A DNA stretch of 64,000 nucleotides from Mytilisepta virgata. Taxonomy: Eukaryota; Mollusca; Bivalvia; Mytilida; Mytilidae. Numbering within the stretch: position 1 is the stretch's first letter; each line of letters opens with the position of its first letter. Shown here in pieces: positions 32,440 through 45,106 of this stretch. The notes below the pieces were generated by a model. It saw only the letters and a list, made by a program, of their open reading frames with translations, had not been told where the DNA came from and ran no database searches. The position numbers and the translations under genes were made by a program. The DNA lies in NCBI GenBank assembly GCA_028015205.1, contig JAPWFG010000021.1, forward strand, positions 1,736,001 through 1,800,000. Reading direction: 5' to 3'.

Positions 32440-32760
32440 CCCCGCCACGTGGCAATAACTCCAACATAAATATAATAGTACAGCACTGAAATTTGAACTT
32501 GACCAAGATAATACTAAATCACAACTATGATATAAATTCAAATTAAATCTATGAAGGTTTAAAGGCGTGAGAGCGCTTATAAGAAAAATTGACAAAATTT
32601 CAGAGTTCAAAGGGCAATGACTTCAACAAAAATAAGGGTAAGGCACTGAAATTTGAACTTGACCAAGATAATACTAAATCACAACTATGACATAAATTTA
32701 AATAAAATCCATTAAGGTTTGCAGGCGTGAGAGCGCTTAAAATGTGGATCCGGCATTTCT
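32440..32760. repeat. 160-bp direct duplication
   Basis: 'GCACTGAAATTTGAACTTGA' + 'CCAAGATAATACTAAATCAC' occurs near 32483 and again near 32643; both copies run on to 'GGCGTGAGAGCGCTTA'. Short minus-strand frames across it are repeat translations. Confidence 0.75.
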
Positions 32761-33518
32761 GTGTTGCCGCAGGGGACAATAATCTAAAGAGTCCGTATGA
32801 CAAGCCAGTCTATACAGCCGGTCCATATGGAATTTTCCTAATTGCCAGTCCATATGGAATTCAATATTGCCCTGTTTCCATATTGACTTATTACCAATCT
32901 AATTAAAATTAGTTCTCTCATTTTCGTTTGTGGGAGATCTATAAGTCTACAGCTGCTTGAGGGTCATGTCTTGGGTCAAATTTTCTGAGTTTTGACCAAC
33001 CACTAAGTGTCTAGAAAGTCATTTAAAATTAACCAATCAATGACGCACTCTCATAACCTGTTTAACAACTTCAGTTTTTTTTTCTACCCGCTCTCCCATT
33101 GCCAAAATTTCAATGTTTATGAACAAGAATCAACAGAATACACAACTGTTTGTTCTTATACATATTTTTCTCTGTGTTAATAATTCACCTGAGGCTATTG
33201 GAATTCGTTGGTAGACTTAAAAACAATAACTTTTAATGATTCAGATAATGAAATAAAAATCACATGGGGGCTGTCATATTTGTTATTTTACATTCAGAGT
33301 TACTCTTCAGACACTACAATAAATTCTATGCCAGTTCAATACCCTAAGAGTTTATAGCTGCATCACTGATTGGCTACAGCAAATTTGACCCTAGACATGA
33401 CCCTCAAGCGGCTGTAGTTAGATCTCCAATGCAATACATATAAAACAACCAAACGAAAATACGGAGCAAGAGCTGAGAACTAATTTTAATAAGATTGACT
33501 TATTACGGGCAATATTAT

Positions 33519-34593
33519 GATATTATTAATTAACAATTTCTGTATTTGCTTAGTTATTGGTCCGAGGCTTGCTGTATTGCGCCTTAGGCCAATACAGCAG
33601 GCCGAGGACCAATAACTCAATAGTCCAGTCAGACTAAGTTTTAACCTCAAACTAATTGCAACAGAAAATATTTTAGTTCTAATCTATAGCATTAAGCCTC
33701 AAATATACACAGAAAAAAGTCTCATAAAATCTTACTTGAGGAAAACTCAAAATCAGCATTTTTAATTTCCTATGGAAATTAACATTGGACAGGGGAGATA
33801 ACTCTGCAAAAATGAGTCTTTTTTGTCAGTTTTTGGTTGATTTTCTTAAAATTCATGTAAAGTATGATACTTTGATGGGGTTATAAGTTCGTATTTGACC
33901 ATATTATATAATCTTCTGCTCCTGAAATGTACAAAACCGAAATGTTATGGGTATTTTTATTTTTTTTTGCGCATTTTTCATTAAAGAAATTGCAAATTTG
34001 TGGCTTTGTGACCATTTTGAAAAAATAATGGGAAAAATTGGTATTGCTTATATCTGTAAATTATATTTGATCAGCATCTACCTTGTTTAAAGAAACTTTA
34101 AACCACAAAAAGAAAAATATATGCTTAATTAATTTTATTAAATTTGAGATTCTTTACCTTGACAAGTTGAAAATTTAATAAATGGTCAACTAATGAATTA
34201 CGAAATATAGGTTGTAGCTTGATAAAAGATTTGAAAAAAACTTTAGAGTTGTTTGTTATACTCTAAAGACGGCTAAAATATCAAGAATCAATACATTCTG
34301 CTGAATAGAAGCAGTAAAGTTATAATTTTGTATCAATTTTTATTGATATTTCTGCCTTTTTTGCAGAGTTATCTCCCATTTTCAATGCAAATGTCCATAG
34401 GAATTTTAAAATCGTAATTTTTTAATCTTCCTCAAGTTAGATTTTGTTGGACTTTTTTCTGTGTATATTTGGGGTATAATGCTAAAGATTAAAACTTAAA
34501 AATATTCTTTTGCAATTACTTTAAGGTTAGGGTCAAATTTATGCTAGATTGACTGGACTACAGCCAATACGCAAATTGTCAATTAATAATATC
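33519..34593. mobile_element. Palindromic MITE split by a second element
   Basis: Outer arms GATATTATTAATTAACAATT...GCTTAG (33519 on) and ...CAAATTGTCAATTAATAATATC (ending 34593) are reverse complements. Between them sits its own TATTGG-type hairpin and then the inserted fold-back. With the insert removed it would be about 135 bp, like its relatives at 32279 and 54384. Confidence 0.75.
33623..34558. mobile_element. Fold-back element with arms of about 205 bp, nested
   Basis: GTCCAGTCAGACTAAG at the left and its inverted partner ending ATTGACTGGAC at the right, flanked by TA on both sides, fit a TA target duplication. Arms align over about 205 nt with shared blocks AATATACACAGAAAAAAGTC, ACTTGAGGAA and GGGAGATAACTCTGCAAAAA. 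The roughly 520-nt middle has no reading frame. Confidence 0.8.
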
Positions 34594-35027
34594 TTTATTA
34601 ATTAACTTTTCATAAATATTACATGGAATTATCTTTTAAATATAGTCTGTGAAATTGAATCACAATTCTCTAAGAGCTCAAAGGAATCTTATGCATGAAC
34701 GTGAAGTTACGAAAGTATACTTTTTGTAAAGAATGAAAAAAAAATCATCTATTTTCTAGTTTTCAACGAACTTTTTGAGACAAGTAAAATGAATAGTCAC
34801 AAGTGGGGTAAAAATGAATAGTTAAAAAAAATTAATTAGCTTTTTGCACAATCGTCCAACAGTGCGACATCCCTATAGATTTGCATGTGTGAAAAACCCC
34901 GGATGTCGGCCAATACGAGAAAACCCGGCCAATACAGACCGGAAGTTCGTATTGGCCGAGTTTTTCTGTATTGGCCTTGTTCGATTATCTGTATTGTATA
35001 GACAGATTAACTGTTATTTACGTAAAC

Positions 35028-36952
35028 AAGAGGCTCACCAGAGCCTGTATCACTCACCTGGAGTCTGGTTTTCATTGGACAATTAATCAACTATTTGACC
35101 AAGTTTGTTGCAATTGGTTGAATTGTTCAGGGAAAATTTGTTGAAGATTTATTGTTCATAAGGTTTAATGTTAAAATATGTTCCCTGATGGTGGTAGTCC
35201 TGGCAGGAAGTTGACAAAATTGACCAGGAATAAGGGTGAACCTTAAATAAATGTAACAGAACCCGACCTCAAATTACACAAACCAATAACTCCTAAATAG
35301 AATTTGGGATTCCCTTCAAAATTTCAGGGTAGGCAGATCTCAACATGGCAAACATTTTTCAATTTATATTTCACTTCTATCTCAAGTAGTTTTGGAGATA
35401 AATGCAAAAATGTTAAAATTTTGAAAATTTGACAAAAAAAAGGGCAATAACTCCTAAATGGGTTTTGGGATTTCCTTTAAAATTTCATGGTATGTAGATT
35501 TCAACATGGCAAACATTTTTCAAATTTACATTTCACTTCTATCTCAAATAGTTTTGGAGATAAATGACGAAAAATGTTAAATTTTTTAAATTTGACGAAA
35601 AAAGGGCAATAACTCCTAAATGGGTTTTGGGATTTCCTTCAAAATTTCAGGGTATGTAGATCTCAACATGGCAAACATTTAACAAATTTAGATTTCACTT
35701 CTATCTCAAATAGTTTTGGAGATAAATGACAAAAAATGTTAAATTATGATAATTTGACGAAAAAAGGGCAATAACTCCTAAATGGGTTTTAGGATTTCCT
35801 TCGAAATTTCAGGTTAGGTAGATCTTGTCATGCTGATCAATTTTACCCCATGTCAGATTTTTGATATCTGTAACGGTTTTTAAGTTATAAGCCAAAAACA
35901 ACACATGCACCCCTATATTCTATTTTTAGCTACGACAGCTGCCATGTTTTATGTCAGATCAAAATAAATTGAGGATCGTTTGTAGAGGACATGTTATAGA
36001 CCATTCCTATTAAGTTTCAAACCAATCGGCCTAGCGGTTTCAGAGGAGAAGATTTTTGATAAAAAAATTTGAAAATTTGAAAAAAAAGGGCAACAACTCC
36101 TAAATGGGTTTTGGGATTTCCTTTAAAATTTCAGGGTAGGTAGATCTCAACATGGCAAACATTTTTCAAATTTACATTTCACTTCTACCTCAAATAGTTT
36201 TGGAGATAAATGACGAAAAATGTTAAAATTTGGAAAATTTGACGAAAAAAGGGCAATAACTCCTAAACGGGTTTTGAAATTTCCTTTAAAACTTCAGGGT
36301 AGGTAGATCTTGTCATGCTGATCAATTTTACCCCATGTCAGATTTTCGATATCTGTAACGGTTTTTGAGTTATTAGCAAAAAACAGCAATTTACCCCTAT
36401 GTTCTATTTTTAGTAACAGCAGCCATGTTTTTCGACGAATCAAAAATCCCCACATCAGTTCTATGCAGGGTACCCCGGGAACATTCATACCAAGTTTGGT
36501 TCTAATTAGTCAAGTAGTTTCAGAGGAGAAGATTTTTGAAATAATAACATTAAAAAAGTCAAAAATGTCAAAAAAGGGCAATAACTATAACATCAGTTGA
36601 CAGATTTTCACGAAAATCAGCACACAGGTAGCTCTCATCATGCTGAACACTTTCATCCTGCCAGAATTTGCCGTAACCTAATGATTTTTGAGATATTTGC
36701 GAAAAACTGTTGTCTGACCCCTATGTTCTATTTTTAGTAACAGCGGCCATGTTTTTCGACGGATCAAAAATCCCCACAACAGTTCTATGCAGGATACCCC
36801 AAAGAACATTCATACCAAGTGTGGTTCCAATTGGTCAAGTAGTTTCAGAGGAGAAGAGTTTTGAAAAATTGTTAACGATGACGGACGACGACGACGGCGA
36901 CGGACGCCAAGTGATGGCAATAGCTCACATGGCCTTTGGCCAGGTGAGCTAA
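35028..36952 (+). mobile_element. Helentron/Pearl-like tandem-unit element, complete
   Basis: Starts AAGAGGCTCACCAGAGCCTG then TATCACTCACCTGG; ends with a GACGACGGCGACGGACGCC block, the hairpin CTCACATGGCC/GGCCAGGTGAG, then CTAA. Core units of about 157 bp carry 'GGGCAATAACTCCTAAATGG' and 'ATAGTTTTGGAGATAAATGA'. A second unit type has 'CTATTTTTAGTAACAGC(A/G)GC'. Reading frames in it are not genes. Confidence 0.75.
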
Positions 36953-37519
36953 TAACACAGTAGTTAATTAATAAAATATAGTATTATTAGGTAAGGTTTT
37001 CCATATTGGCTTAGTTATTCGTCCGAGACAAGCCATATTATACCCTTTTTGACTAACCAGTCCAATATGTCTTATTGACTAGTCCAATATGATCCTAAAC
37101 TAGGCCAATATGGGGATAAACAATATTCATTTGAAAATGATATTGGAGCATCAAATGGCTTTAAAAAGGTATTGATAAACAAGAAAATAGTTGGAACTGG
37201 GCCAATATGGCATATTGGGTGGGTATGTGTCATATTGGCTTACTTTGACATTTTGTATTGTATTGACAGTTTTTATCATATTTAGGCTTAAGTTCTATTG
37301 TTAGTCAACAATATAGTATTATTAAAATGGCTGTTCTGATATTGATCCTGTATTATGTCCAAGTACAGTCATATTGGGTCGAGTATAGCTGTATTGGCCA
37401 ATATTATACTTTTACATTTTTACTGCTCTATTTATCAATGTTATCTAAGCCGGTCCATATAATGATCGTTTAAATTCGATTAAATCCCAGAAAAGTATAT
37501 ATAATATAACAAATAGTTC

Positions 37520-37642
37520 ATGACACTTTCGGTCAAATGTCAGTATATGAACCAGTTGGTCGCCCTCCAAAAATTATATGGACCTCAGCTTCGCTTCAGT
37601 CCATATACTGCCAGATGACCCTCAGTGTCATGAATTTTCGTT
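37520..37642. mobile_element. Palindromic MITE
   Basis: CATGACACTTTCGGTCA...CAGTATATG pairs imperfectly with CATATACTG...TGACCCTCAGTGTCATG; the centre contains TATATGGACC...GGTCCATAT-like sequence. The sequence from 36960 to 37410 holds further scattered CCAATATGG/CCATATTGG remnants without clear ends. Confidence 0.6.
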
Positions 37643-37749
37643 AAATATCAAATCACCCATTTTATGATACTTTTATTAACCTATGACTTAAAATAAATTA
37701 TAAATTATCTATTTAAAACAATTCCATGTGTCTGAGAACAGATCATTAA

Positions 37750-39019
37750 AGACCAAACCAACTATTGTTTATACGCACATCTCAGCGTATAAGTATTGTT
37801 CCATAAGACGTCTGTGACGTTGATAGAAAATCCGCGAAACGTCGAAAAATCCGCGAAACGGTGTTTCACATTCGCGTTATTTTTGAAAAGCTAAAATGGC
37901 GTCGCGCTTGAAAGGGCGTTTCATTAAAACTAGTGAAAGGAAGCGCCGAAAAGACTGCCGAGAACGAATGTCTGAAGTTAAAAGGAGGAAAACAGATTTT
38001 TATTATCTACAAGAAACTCAAGATGCAAGCAAAATATGGGAAGAAGGGGAAAGAAGAATGATAGAACCAAAGCTACTGACACAGGAACTTATGAGGGGTT
38101 GTAATTGGTGTGGGAAGAAACTGAATTTTACTGACATCGAAGAAGAGACACAGAGTGGCCTAGGGTCATTTTTATACGTCTTGTGTTCTCGTGGTGAACT
38201 CAACAAAGTCAGTTCTGGAAAAGTGCACTACAACAAAGATAAGCGGAGAACAAGACCAATTTTTGACATTAATACTAAGACTGCGATAGGTAAATCCCTT
38301 GTTCCTTCATAACTCCCATTGAAACATACCGCAAGAAAACCATTAAGACAAATGTCTATATACATGTATTACATCAACCCTTTTTGACATTTGTATCCCT
38401 TTTAATTAACAAAAAACGGCGACACGGTGACTTGAAAGGAAAGTTCTTTTTTGCTTATTGTGACGTCACGTTTATTGAGAAAACAAAACTAAGCTTGGCG
38501 TAGCTGAATATGTCATTTTTCGACGTTAAATCCGTTTTATTTTTCTTATGAAGTCGGTGACCTATCATTTTTTTTGTCTTATTCTGACAACAATGAATAA
38601 CTAAACACAGTATAAAAATTTAAGAAAAAAATAAATTACAGATTTTTCAAAATTCAATAGAATATGCAGTAAAAATTGGCCCAAATTTGCGCGGGAAAGG
38701 CCTTTGTAGCAGAATACGTGGTCATTGCGTTATGGGAAACCGTTTTCTTTGTTACAATAAAAAAATATATATATTCTGGAAGCCAACACAAAAGTCCGTA
38801 TAAAATTCGACTTTCACGACGGAAATGGCATCATTCGAAAAATATGCCTTAAATTTAGAATCTGGCTGAATGTAAGCATTTTTTGCGGTACTATAGCAAC
38901 GAAACGAATTCGGTGACCTGTCTTTTTTATTCGCTAATATCGTTCAAAAAACCACCAAGAACGAATATGCTGAGTTTCAAGAAAAAATCAATTACAGAAA
39001 TGATTAGTTGGTTTGGTCT
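37750..39019 (+). mobile_element. TTAA-flanked DNA transposon carrying a transposase-type exon
   Basis: 1270 bp with perfect 15-bp inverted ends AGACCAAACCAACTA and TTAA on both sides (37746-37749, 39020-39023). The left half is CpG-richer (GCGAAACGTCGAAAAATCC) and leads into a long open exon. The right half holds two diverged copies of a block with 'TCGGTGACCT' and 'AAATTACAG/CAATTACAG' (about 38560 and 38910). The TTAA target fits Kolobok or piggyBac; the encoded motif favours Kolobok or a Mutator-like family. It is much shorter than an autonomous element. Confidence 0.7.
37896..38288 (+). CDS. N-terminal exon of Mutator-like/Kolobok-like transposase-domain protein (partial)
   Basis: About 131 codons from ATG 37896 to a good donor ATAG|GTAAAT; reading through adds seven codons to the stop at 38312. 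The N-terminus is very basic (residues 1-33, MASRLKGRFIKTSERKRRKD), followed by a CNWCGKKL zinc-type CxxC (about 70-77), GLGSFLYVLCSRGELN (about 89-104) and RPIFDINTKTAIG. From memory, G...L...C..CG..N.......H....R.R.(I/V)FD(I/V)NTK...G opens large invertebrate proteins annotated as Mutator-like transposase domain. Here the second CxxC is degraded (CSRG), and the catalytic part is missing, with no next exon seen before the right end. It may be an internally deleted transposon or a captured exon. Codon use is ordinary; the region is GC-richer than its flanks. Confidence 0.6.
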
Positions 39020-39048
39020 TTAATACAGGTTTTATACAGATAAACCAG

Positions 39049-39104
39049 AACTGGTCATTAAAATACAGGTATAATACAGAAAATCCTGTATTAATGACCA
39101 GTTC
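39049..39104. repeat. Short palindrome
   Basis: AACTGGTCATTAA.ATACAGG and CCTGTATTAATGACCAGTT form a hairpin about 25 bp downstream of the TTAA element; a small MITE or cruciform. Confidence 0.7.
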
Positions 39105-42079
39105 CGCTTTTGTATCAACTAGACAGTCTTTACTGTATTTCAACACATTGGTTAATAATATATACTAAGTTGATACCTCTGCTGGTGGACTCAGGTATTT
39201 GTTATTTTGATACTAAATAAACAATAAAATGGATAACAGGAAGGGTCAACAATGATATACCAATCAATCAAAGCAACCCAACTGACAACTCTAGACAAAA
39301 AATAACATTAAAGAGCACAAAACACAACACAGTCAGGATAGTCTGTGTTGGTACAGACACTGAACAGTGTTGGGGTTAAACAGATGAAATTGGTATATAC
39401 TGACCATCAAAAGAAATGCAACAGATCTTTGACATAATATTTATGAAATATTCTTTATCATTTTCAAAATTTGAAAAGCTTTACATAAACTGTTAACTTC
39501 AATTCAAAAAAGACTTTCAGTATGCTTTGTGTTGAGTTAAAAAAATTTGTAACACAAAAGTTAAACAGCAATTAAAGCCGTAAATCTTGTTTTCAAACAT
39601 TTTAAAGTTTTATTCCCTCAATGTTTATGATGAAAAGAAATGGATAAGTTTTGAAATTGTGTTTTTGGGTAAAAACATCGTTTTTTAAGAATTCAAAATC
39701 TCAAGTTGAAAAAAATGAAAATTTAAGAAAATATAGTCATGGCGGGATACCCAAGAAACTACTAACAAACATTTGGAGGATTACTTTTGAAATTCCAGCA
39801 CCTAAAAAATAGTGTATAATGTTACTTAAATGAAAGTGTTGTGTTTCTTTTGATGGTCAGTATATTTAAATTTAATGTTTCAAAAAAAAGTTTGGACACT
39901 GAACATTACAACAGCTGCTTTTTTAAAGGGCAGATTTCATAAGGAGACTAAAAAATATTCATTAAAAGTAAAGACTCTTTACCAATAAAACATTAACCTT
40001 GAGTAGGTACAAATTCAATTAGGACCAGACATTTCTACTTTAGTTCCTGTAATCAGGCTTTAGCTGGATATATTTGTAAGTAATCATTTATCATCAGCTG
40101 TCCATTGAAAAATAGGGACATTCTGACCACAATTATTTCCGTGATTACTGTGTAATCACAACTTTTGATCTTATCAACCCCTGATTGGCAGTCAGAATTA
40201 CTTGCTTTCAAAAAAACAAATTTCCAATTTCTTATCTATAAAATTAGCAACATCTCCCCTTTGATAAAAAAACAGTGTTTTTTAACTCAGAGTTTGGAAG
40301 ACAGAATGATAAATCACTATTCTGGGACAAAATAAAAACTCTCATCATTGGAATCACGATGTCTACAAGACTATCTCAAAAAAAATATTATTGCTTGCGA
40401 GGACTTGATTTAATTATGAAACTGTTGAACATTTAAAAATAAAATATACCTAAAGCATAGATGAAGAGATATCCGTGTCATGTTTTAGAACAAAGGTTTT
40501 GGTTAGCTGAAAACATGACGTGCTTACTAAAATAGATATAATAAATACAGGACTTCGAGGGCTTTTAACAATATTAATGACTTTAAGGATATATCTATAT
40601 GCAGACATGTATATTATTACAAAATTTTATTAATAAATTCTAGTAAATTGAAAGTTTCAAGTCTAAAAGTAAAGGCACTTCCTACAATTTGACGGTTATT
40701 TCGACAAATTTAAGAATGAATTGTCCTTATGCCCTGGGGTCAACTTGAAAAAATTACATCATTGTGAACTGTGATGTGAAAATATTGATTTTGTGACATC
40801 AAAATATTGTATAAAACTATAACTGAACATATGACTATAATCTCAAAGTTTACAATTCATATTAACTTAAAAAAATAAAAATCAGACTTTTCTACATTGC
40901 ACAACCATGTCAGAACTTTGGTCAAAGAAAAAAAAAGTTTTGTTTATTTTGACAGGATGGAATGAAGAACATTCTATACCTTCATGGTTATATGTCCTAT
41001 CAGGAAATGACTGCATGTCCTTATAAACTTCTGTCAACATTCAGATTACATAAGAATAATCGTGACAGAATTAAATTATTTCCATTGACTAAAATATAGT
41101 CAACAATAAAGATGTGAAGTGACACCTCCTCATTAACCTATGAGAAATAAAACCTGCTAAAATTCCTGTAAAACTTATCATTTGTATTCACTAAACGACA
41201 CCATTTTAAAAAAAATAAATTCAGTGCATGTCAAGCAATATTTGCATAATTTATTGAAGAATGATTTGGTTTTGTTTGTTTTTTTTTTAAAACGACTTTC
41301 TGTAAATTTATAACTATCCATATATTCAATATAATCATTTTACATTTCTTCAATAAACTTTCCAACAATTTCTAAGAAATACTCAATAATGTTAGATATG
41401 AATTTGTATTTTAATTTTCTAAATTGTACAATCTCCCACATTTACTTAGTTAAGGCGAGGTGTGGGAGAATTAATATTACAAATTTTCTAGAATAATTCT
41501 GTCATTTTATATTACCAAACATTTTTCCTTACATTTTACAAATAAGTTTAAAGAACAGTTTTATAGGTATTTCTGTAATAATGCTCACAAGGAGTTAAAC
41601 AGTAATCAATCAACCTACAGTGGACACCTATGTCTTTCTCTAAAACCTACTCCCAACTTCCCTTAGTGAACAGGGATTAAGGTATACTGGTATGTTAAAT
41701 TTTATTACACGTATAATAATCCCTAATTGTACATTTTGTATCTAGTTAACTGCAAAGTTAAATGTGCCCAAATATAGAATACAAATTGTGCACAAACGTA
41801 ATACTTGTTTGTGCCCAAATGTATGTATGTATGCAAACAAACAGCTCCAAAATGTACACAAATGTTGAAATATTCCTGCTCAAATTATAACAACTGGAAG
41901 CTTTCAAATAATCAAAGTTTGATTTTATGAATATTTTTGTAAACTCAACAGAAATCAATTTCTTCATATTTCTACCTTGAATTTTAATACACATCATTCA
42001 ACATAACAACATTTATCACTAAAATGTTTATTACCCACAATATAAAGGATGATAACTCCTATAAATCTTATCACAAAAC

Positions 42080-42890
42080 AAGAGGCCCAAGAGAATTGAG
42101 CCTGTATCGCTCACCTGACAGTCCCAAAATCAATCCATGTTATTTCATAACAAGTTAAAATTGTAATGAACCTTCCATAGATGCTTCATACCCAGTATCT
42201 GTTAATTTGGCTATATATAGTTTCAGAGGAAAGGAATTTGACCAATCAAAAATAAGAATTCATCATGGCCGCCAAATTATCTGTCCAACCGGGACGAAAT
42301 ATGCAGACTTTATAAAGGTTCTTCCACAGATGCGGCTTTGCGGTTTCAGAAATTTATTTTTTTTAAATTTTGACCAATCAGAAATAAGAATTAATCATGG
42401 CAGCCATATAAGTTCTTTAATTGGAACAAAATATGCAAACTTTATAAAGGTCCTTCCATAGATGCTTTGTACGAAGTTTCAGTTCATTTGGCTTTGGGGT
42501 TTCAGAGGAGAAGGTTTTTAAAATTTGTCTAATCAGAAATAAGAAATCATCATCATCGCCATATTCGTTGTCTGACTGGAACGAAATATGCAAACTTTAT
42601 AAAGATCCTTCCACAGATGCTTCATACAAAGTTACAGTTCAGTTGGCTGTGCAGTTTCAGTGAAGATTTTTAAAATTTTGACTAATCAGAAATAAGAATT
42701 CATCATGGGGGCCATATTGTCCGACCGGAACAAAATATGCAAACTTTATAAAGGTCCTTCCATAGATACTTCAAACTAAGTTTCAGTTCATTTGGCCTAG
42801 GGGTTTCAGATGAGAAGATCAAAATGTAAAAGTTTACAAACAGACAGACAACGGACGCCAAGTGATGACCAAAGCCCACATGGCAGCTAA
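42080..42890 (+). mobile_element. Helentron/Pearl-like tandem-unit element, second subfamily
   Basis: Starts AAGAGGCCCAAGAG...GAGCCTGTATCGCTCACCTG and ends ACGGACGCCAAGTGATGACC...CACATGGCAGCTAA, where the hairpin is partly lost. Core of about four units with 'GACCAATCAGAAATAAGAAT', 'CATGGC(C/A)GCCA' and 'GCAAACTTTATAAAG'. Confidence 0.7.
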
Positions 42891-44159
42891 AAAAATATGG
42901 ACAACCAAAATCACAAAATTCTGGAAATAAAGAGAAATTAGGAAATTGAAATCACAGTTTCAGATGACCAGTGAATGCCAAAGTTTAACTGGTCGAACTG
43001 AATTTCACAGGTCGGACATTTTCTCAGCATAATAATATGGAAAACCAAGAGAAATTTGAAAACTAGTCCAAATAACTATTGATTATTGGTTTCCTGCCAA
43101 CTTTTAGTATAAAGAGACAAATAGACCCCTACACAGTAGAGACCGATCACGTTTTGTACATGTGATACTGAGATGTGTGATATAAGAAGGATTTGAATGA
43201 GAAAACACTTATCATAAGAATATCTATAATTTTTTTCTTTATTTTCAACAGGAAATTCTGGTCCGTCTCTAGATTTACTGGTCACAGTCTGTTGAACCAG
43301 TGCTAAAATTACCACTGTGGACTCATAATAAACTCATATAAATTAAATATATAAATTAATTTCTATGTCTTAATACAAAATGTCTGAAATTATAGTTATT
43401 AAAGACTGCCTGAGGCTTGTTACATAAATCACATTTTACACAATCTAATATTTGATACGAATACTAAATAATTTCAGTTTTTAGTACAACTTTTTCAAAA
43501 AATGCTATTTTGCAAAAATACATTGTTGGGAAAGTTCAATAGAAATTGCAAAATGTTCACTTGTAAAATGTTTGATCTTAACAGACCATATGTCAATCAT
43601 GTTTATGAAGAAGATGGTTTGTTTCTTTTGCAACAAAAACTCAGGCTAGGAAAAAAACAATTTCACATCCAAATATAGTACATCTGATGGGCCACAGTGA
43701 ATTAGTGATCTAGTAGTTATTATCAATAGGTTCTGAGTTCAAATAGGGATTTTATTGTCAATTGAACAGAAAAATCATTAACTCCAGTGAACACACAGAA
43801 GGAGAATTTGTTTCTCCCATTACATTTTGTTTACAATAATAAAACTACCTTTTCAGAAAACAGCCACTTTGGTGAAATACAAAAGGTGCCAAAATATTGA
43901 AATCAGGAAAATATATGGAAAAAAAATTGTCAGAATCTGGAAATCTAGCAAATTTTGGAAAACTTACAGGCAGGCAGCTAATTGTGCTACTGATAACATC
44001 ATATTACATCGAAAATCAATTTCAGTCCATTGAGAGCTCTTGTGTAAGAAAGCTGCATGATTTGACTGCAACATGTCTACATGTAAACAATTGTAGCAAG
44101 TTTTGACATACTATTATTCTTGACTCAATTAATGTTGGATATTATAATATACATTACAG

Positions 44160-45106
44160 AGAAATATGTAACCTACCACAAAAACTAGATGAAACCCCCC
44201 AAAAATTTTGAAATCCAGCAAAGACTGAAGTTGCTTTTTTTACCCCTTTAACCCCTTATATCTCAAGAAGTGTAAAAAAAAATTTTAAAATCTTTGACAT
44301 ACTCAGACTGAAAGCACTCATTAAGATGAATAAATAAAAAAAATTCCATTGAAACCAAATAAACAATAAAAATTTTATGTTTCTTCCAAAATTGCTATCT
44401 CGGACCTGTTGTTTCTAGAAAACAATCACAAATCCTTGAACATACTTATGAAAGCACTCATCAAGATGAATTATAAGAAAAAAAGCCCATAAAAGTTGGA
44501 CGAAAAATTAAAAATCATTTAAACATTGTTTTTTGGCCCATTTAACCCCTTTCATCTCAAAACTGTAAGAGAAGAAATCTGTTGATACACTACTGGAAGC
44601 ACTCATCAAGGTGAATTAAAAGAAGAAATCCCATTAAAATCGATGATAAATTAATATTTTATTTGTCCTGCAAAATGGCTATTTTGGCCCCTTTTATCCC
44701 TGCAACAACAAAAGTTACACAAATATGCCTGAAGTAACTTTTATTACATTTCTTATGATAAACCTTTGAAAAAAAAAATCATCAAAATCAGATAAGAAAT
44801 TCAAGGCTCCTGGACAACGTCCACCTTGACTGGCAGCCTGGAATATTGCTGTCAAGTTCCAACTGGCTCACTGGTTTCAGTGATTTTTTGAGGGAACAAA
44901 AGGGTATAAAAGTATGGGAAAAAGTATTGGACCAGGACATCCTTCGCATGCGCACATCTACGTACTAGGATCTAACAGTATGCAAAGTTTAATTAACCTC
45001 TGATAAGGCATGTTTGAAAAACTACGGGTACAAAAAAATTCTGGACAGATAGACAGGCAGGCCAATTCCTATATACCCCCCAAACCATGTTTGCGGGGGG
45101 TATAAT
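44160..45106 (+). mobile_element. Tandem-unit element ending in a CCCCCC/GGGGGG hairpin
   Basis: Three to four loose units of about 150-170 bp (CCTTT.(A/T)..CTC.A.AA....GTAA.A...AAATC, GCACTCAT(C/T)AAG(A/G)TGAAT). The 3' end is TATACCCCCC...GCGGGGGGTATAATA (about 45071-45106), a strong terminal hairpin after 'ACAGATAGACAGGCAGGCC'. The left boundary is uncertain. Confidence 0.5.
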
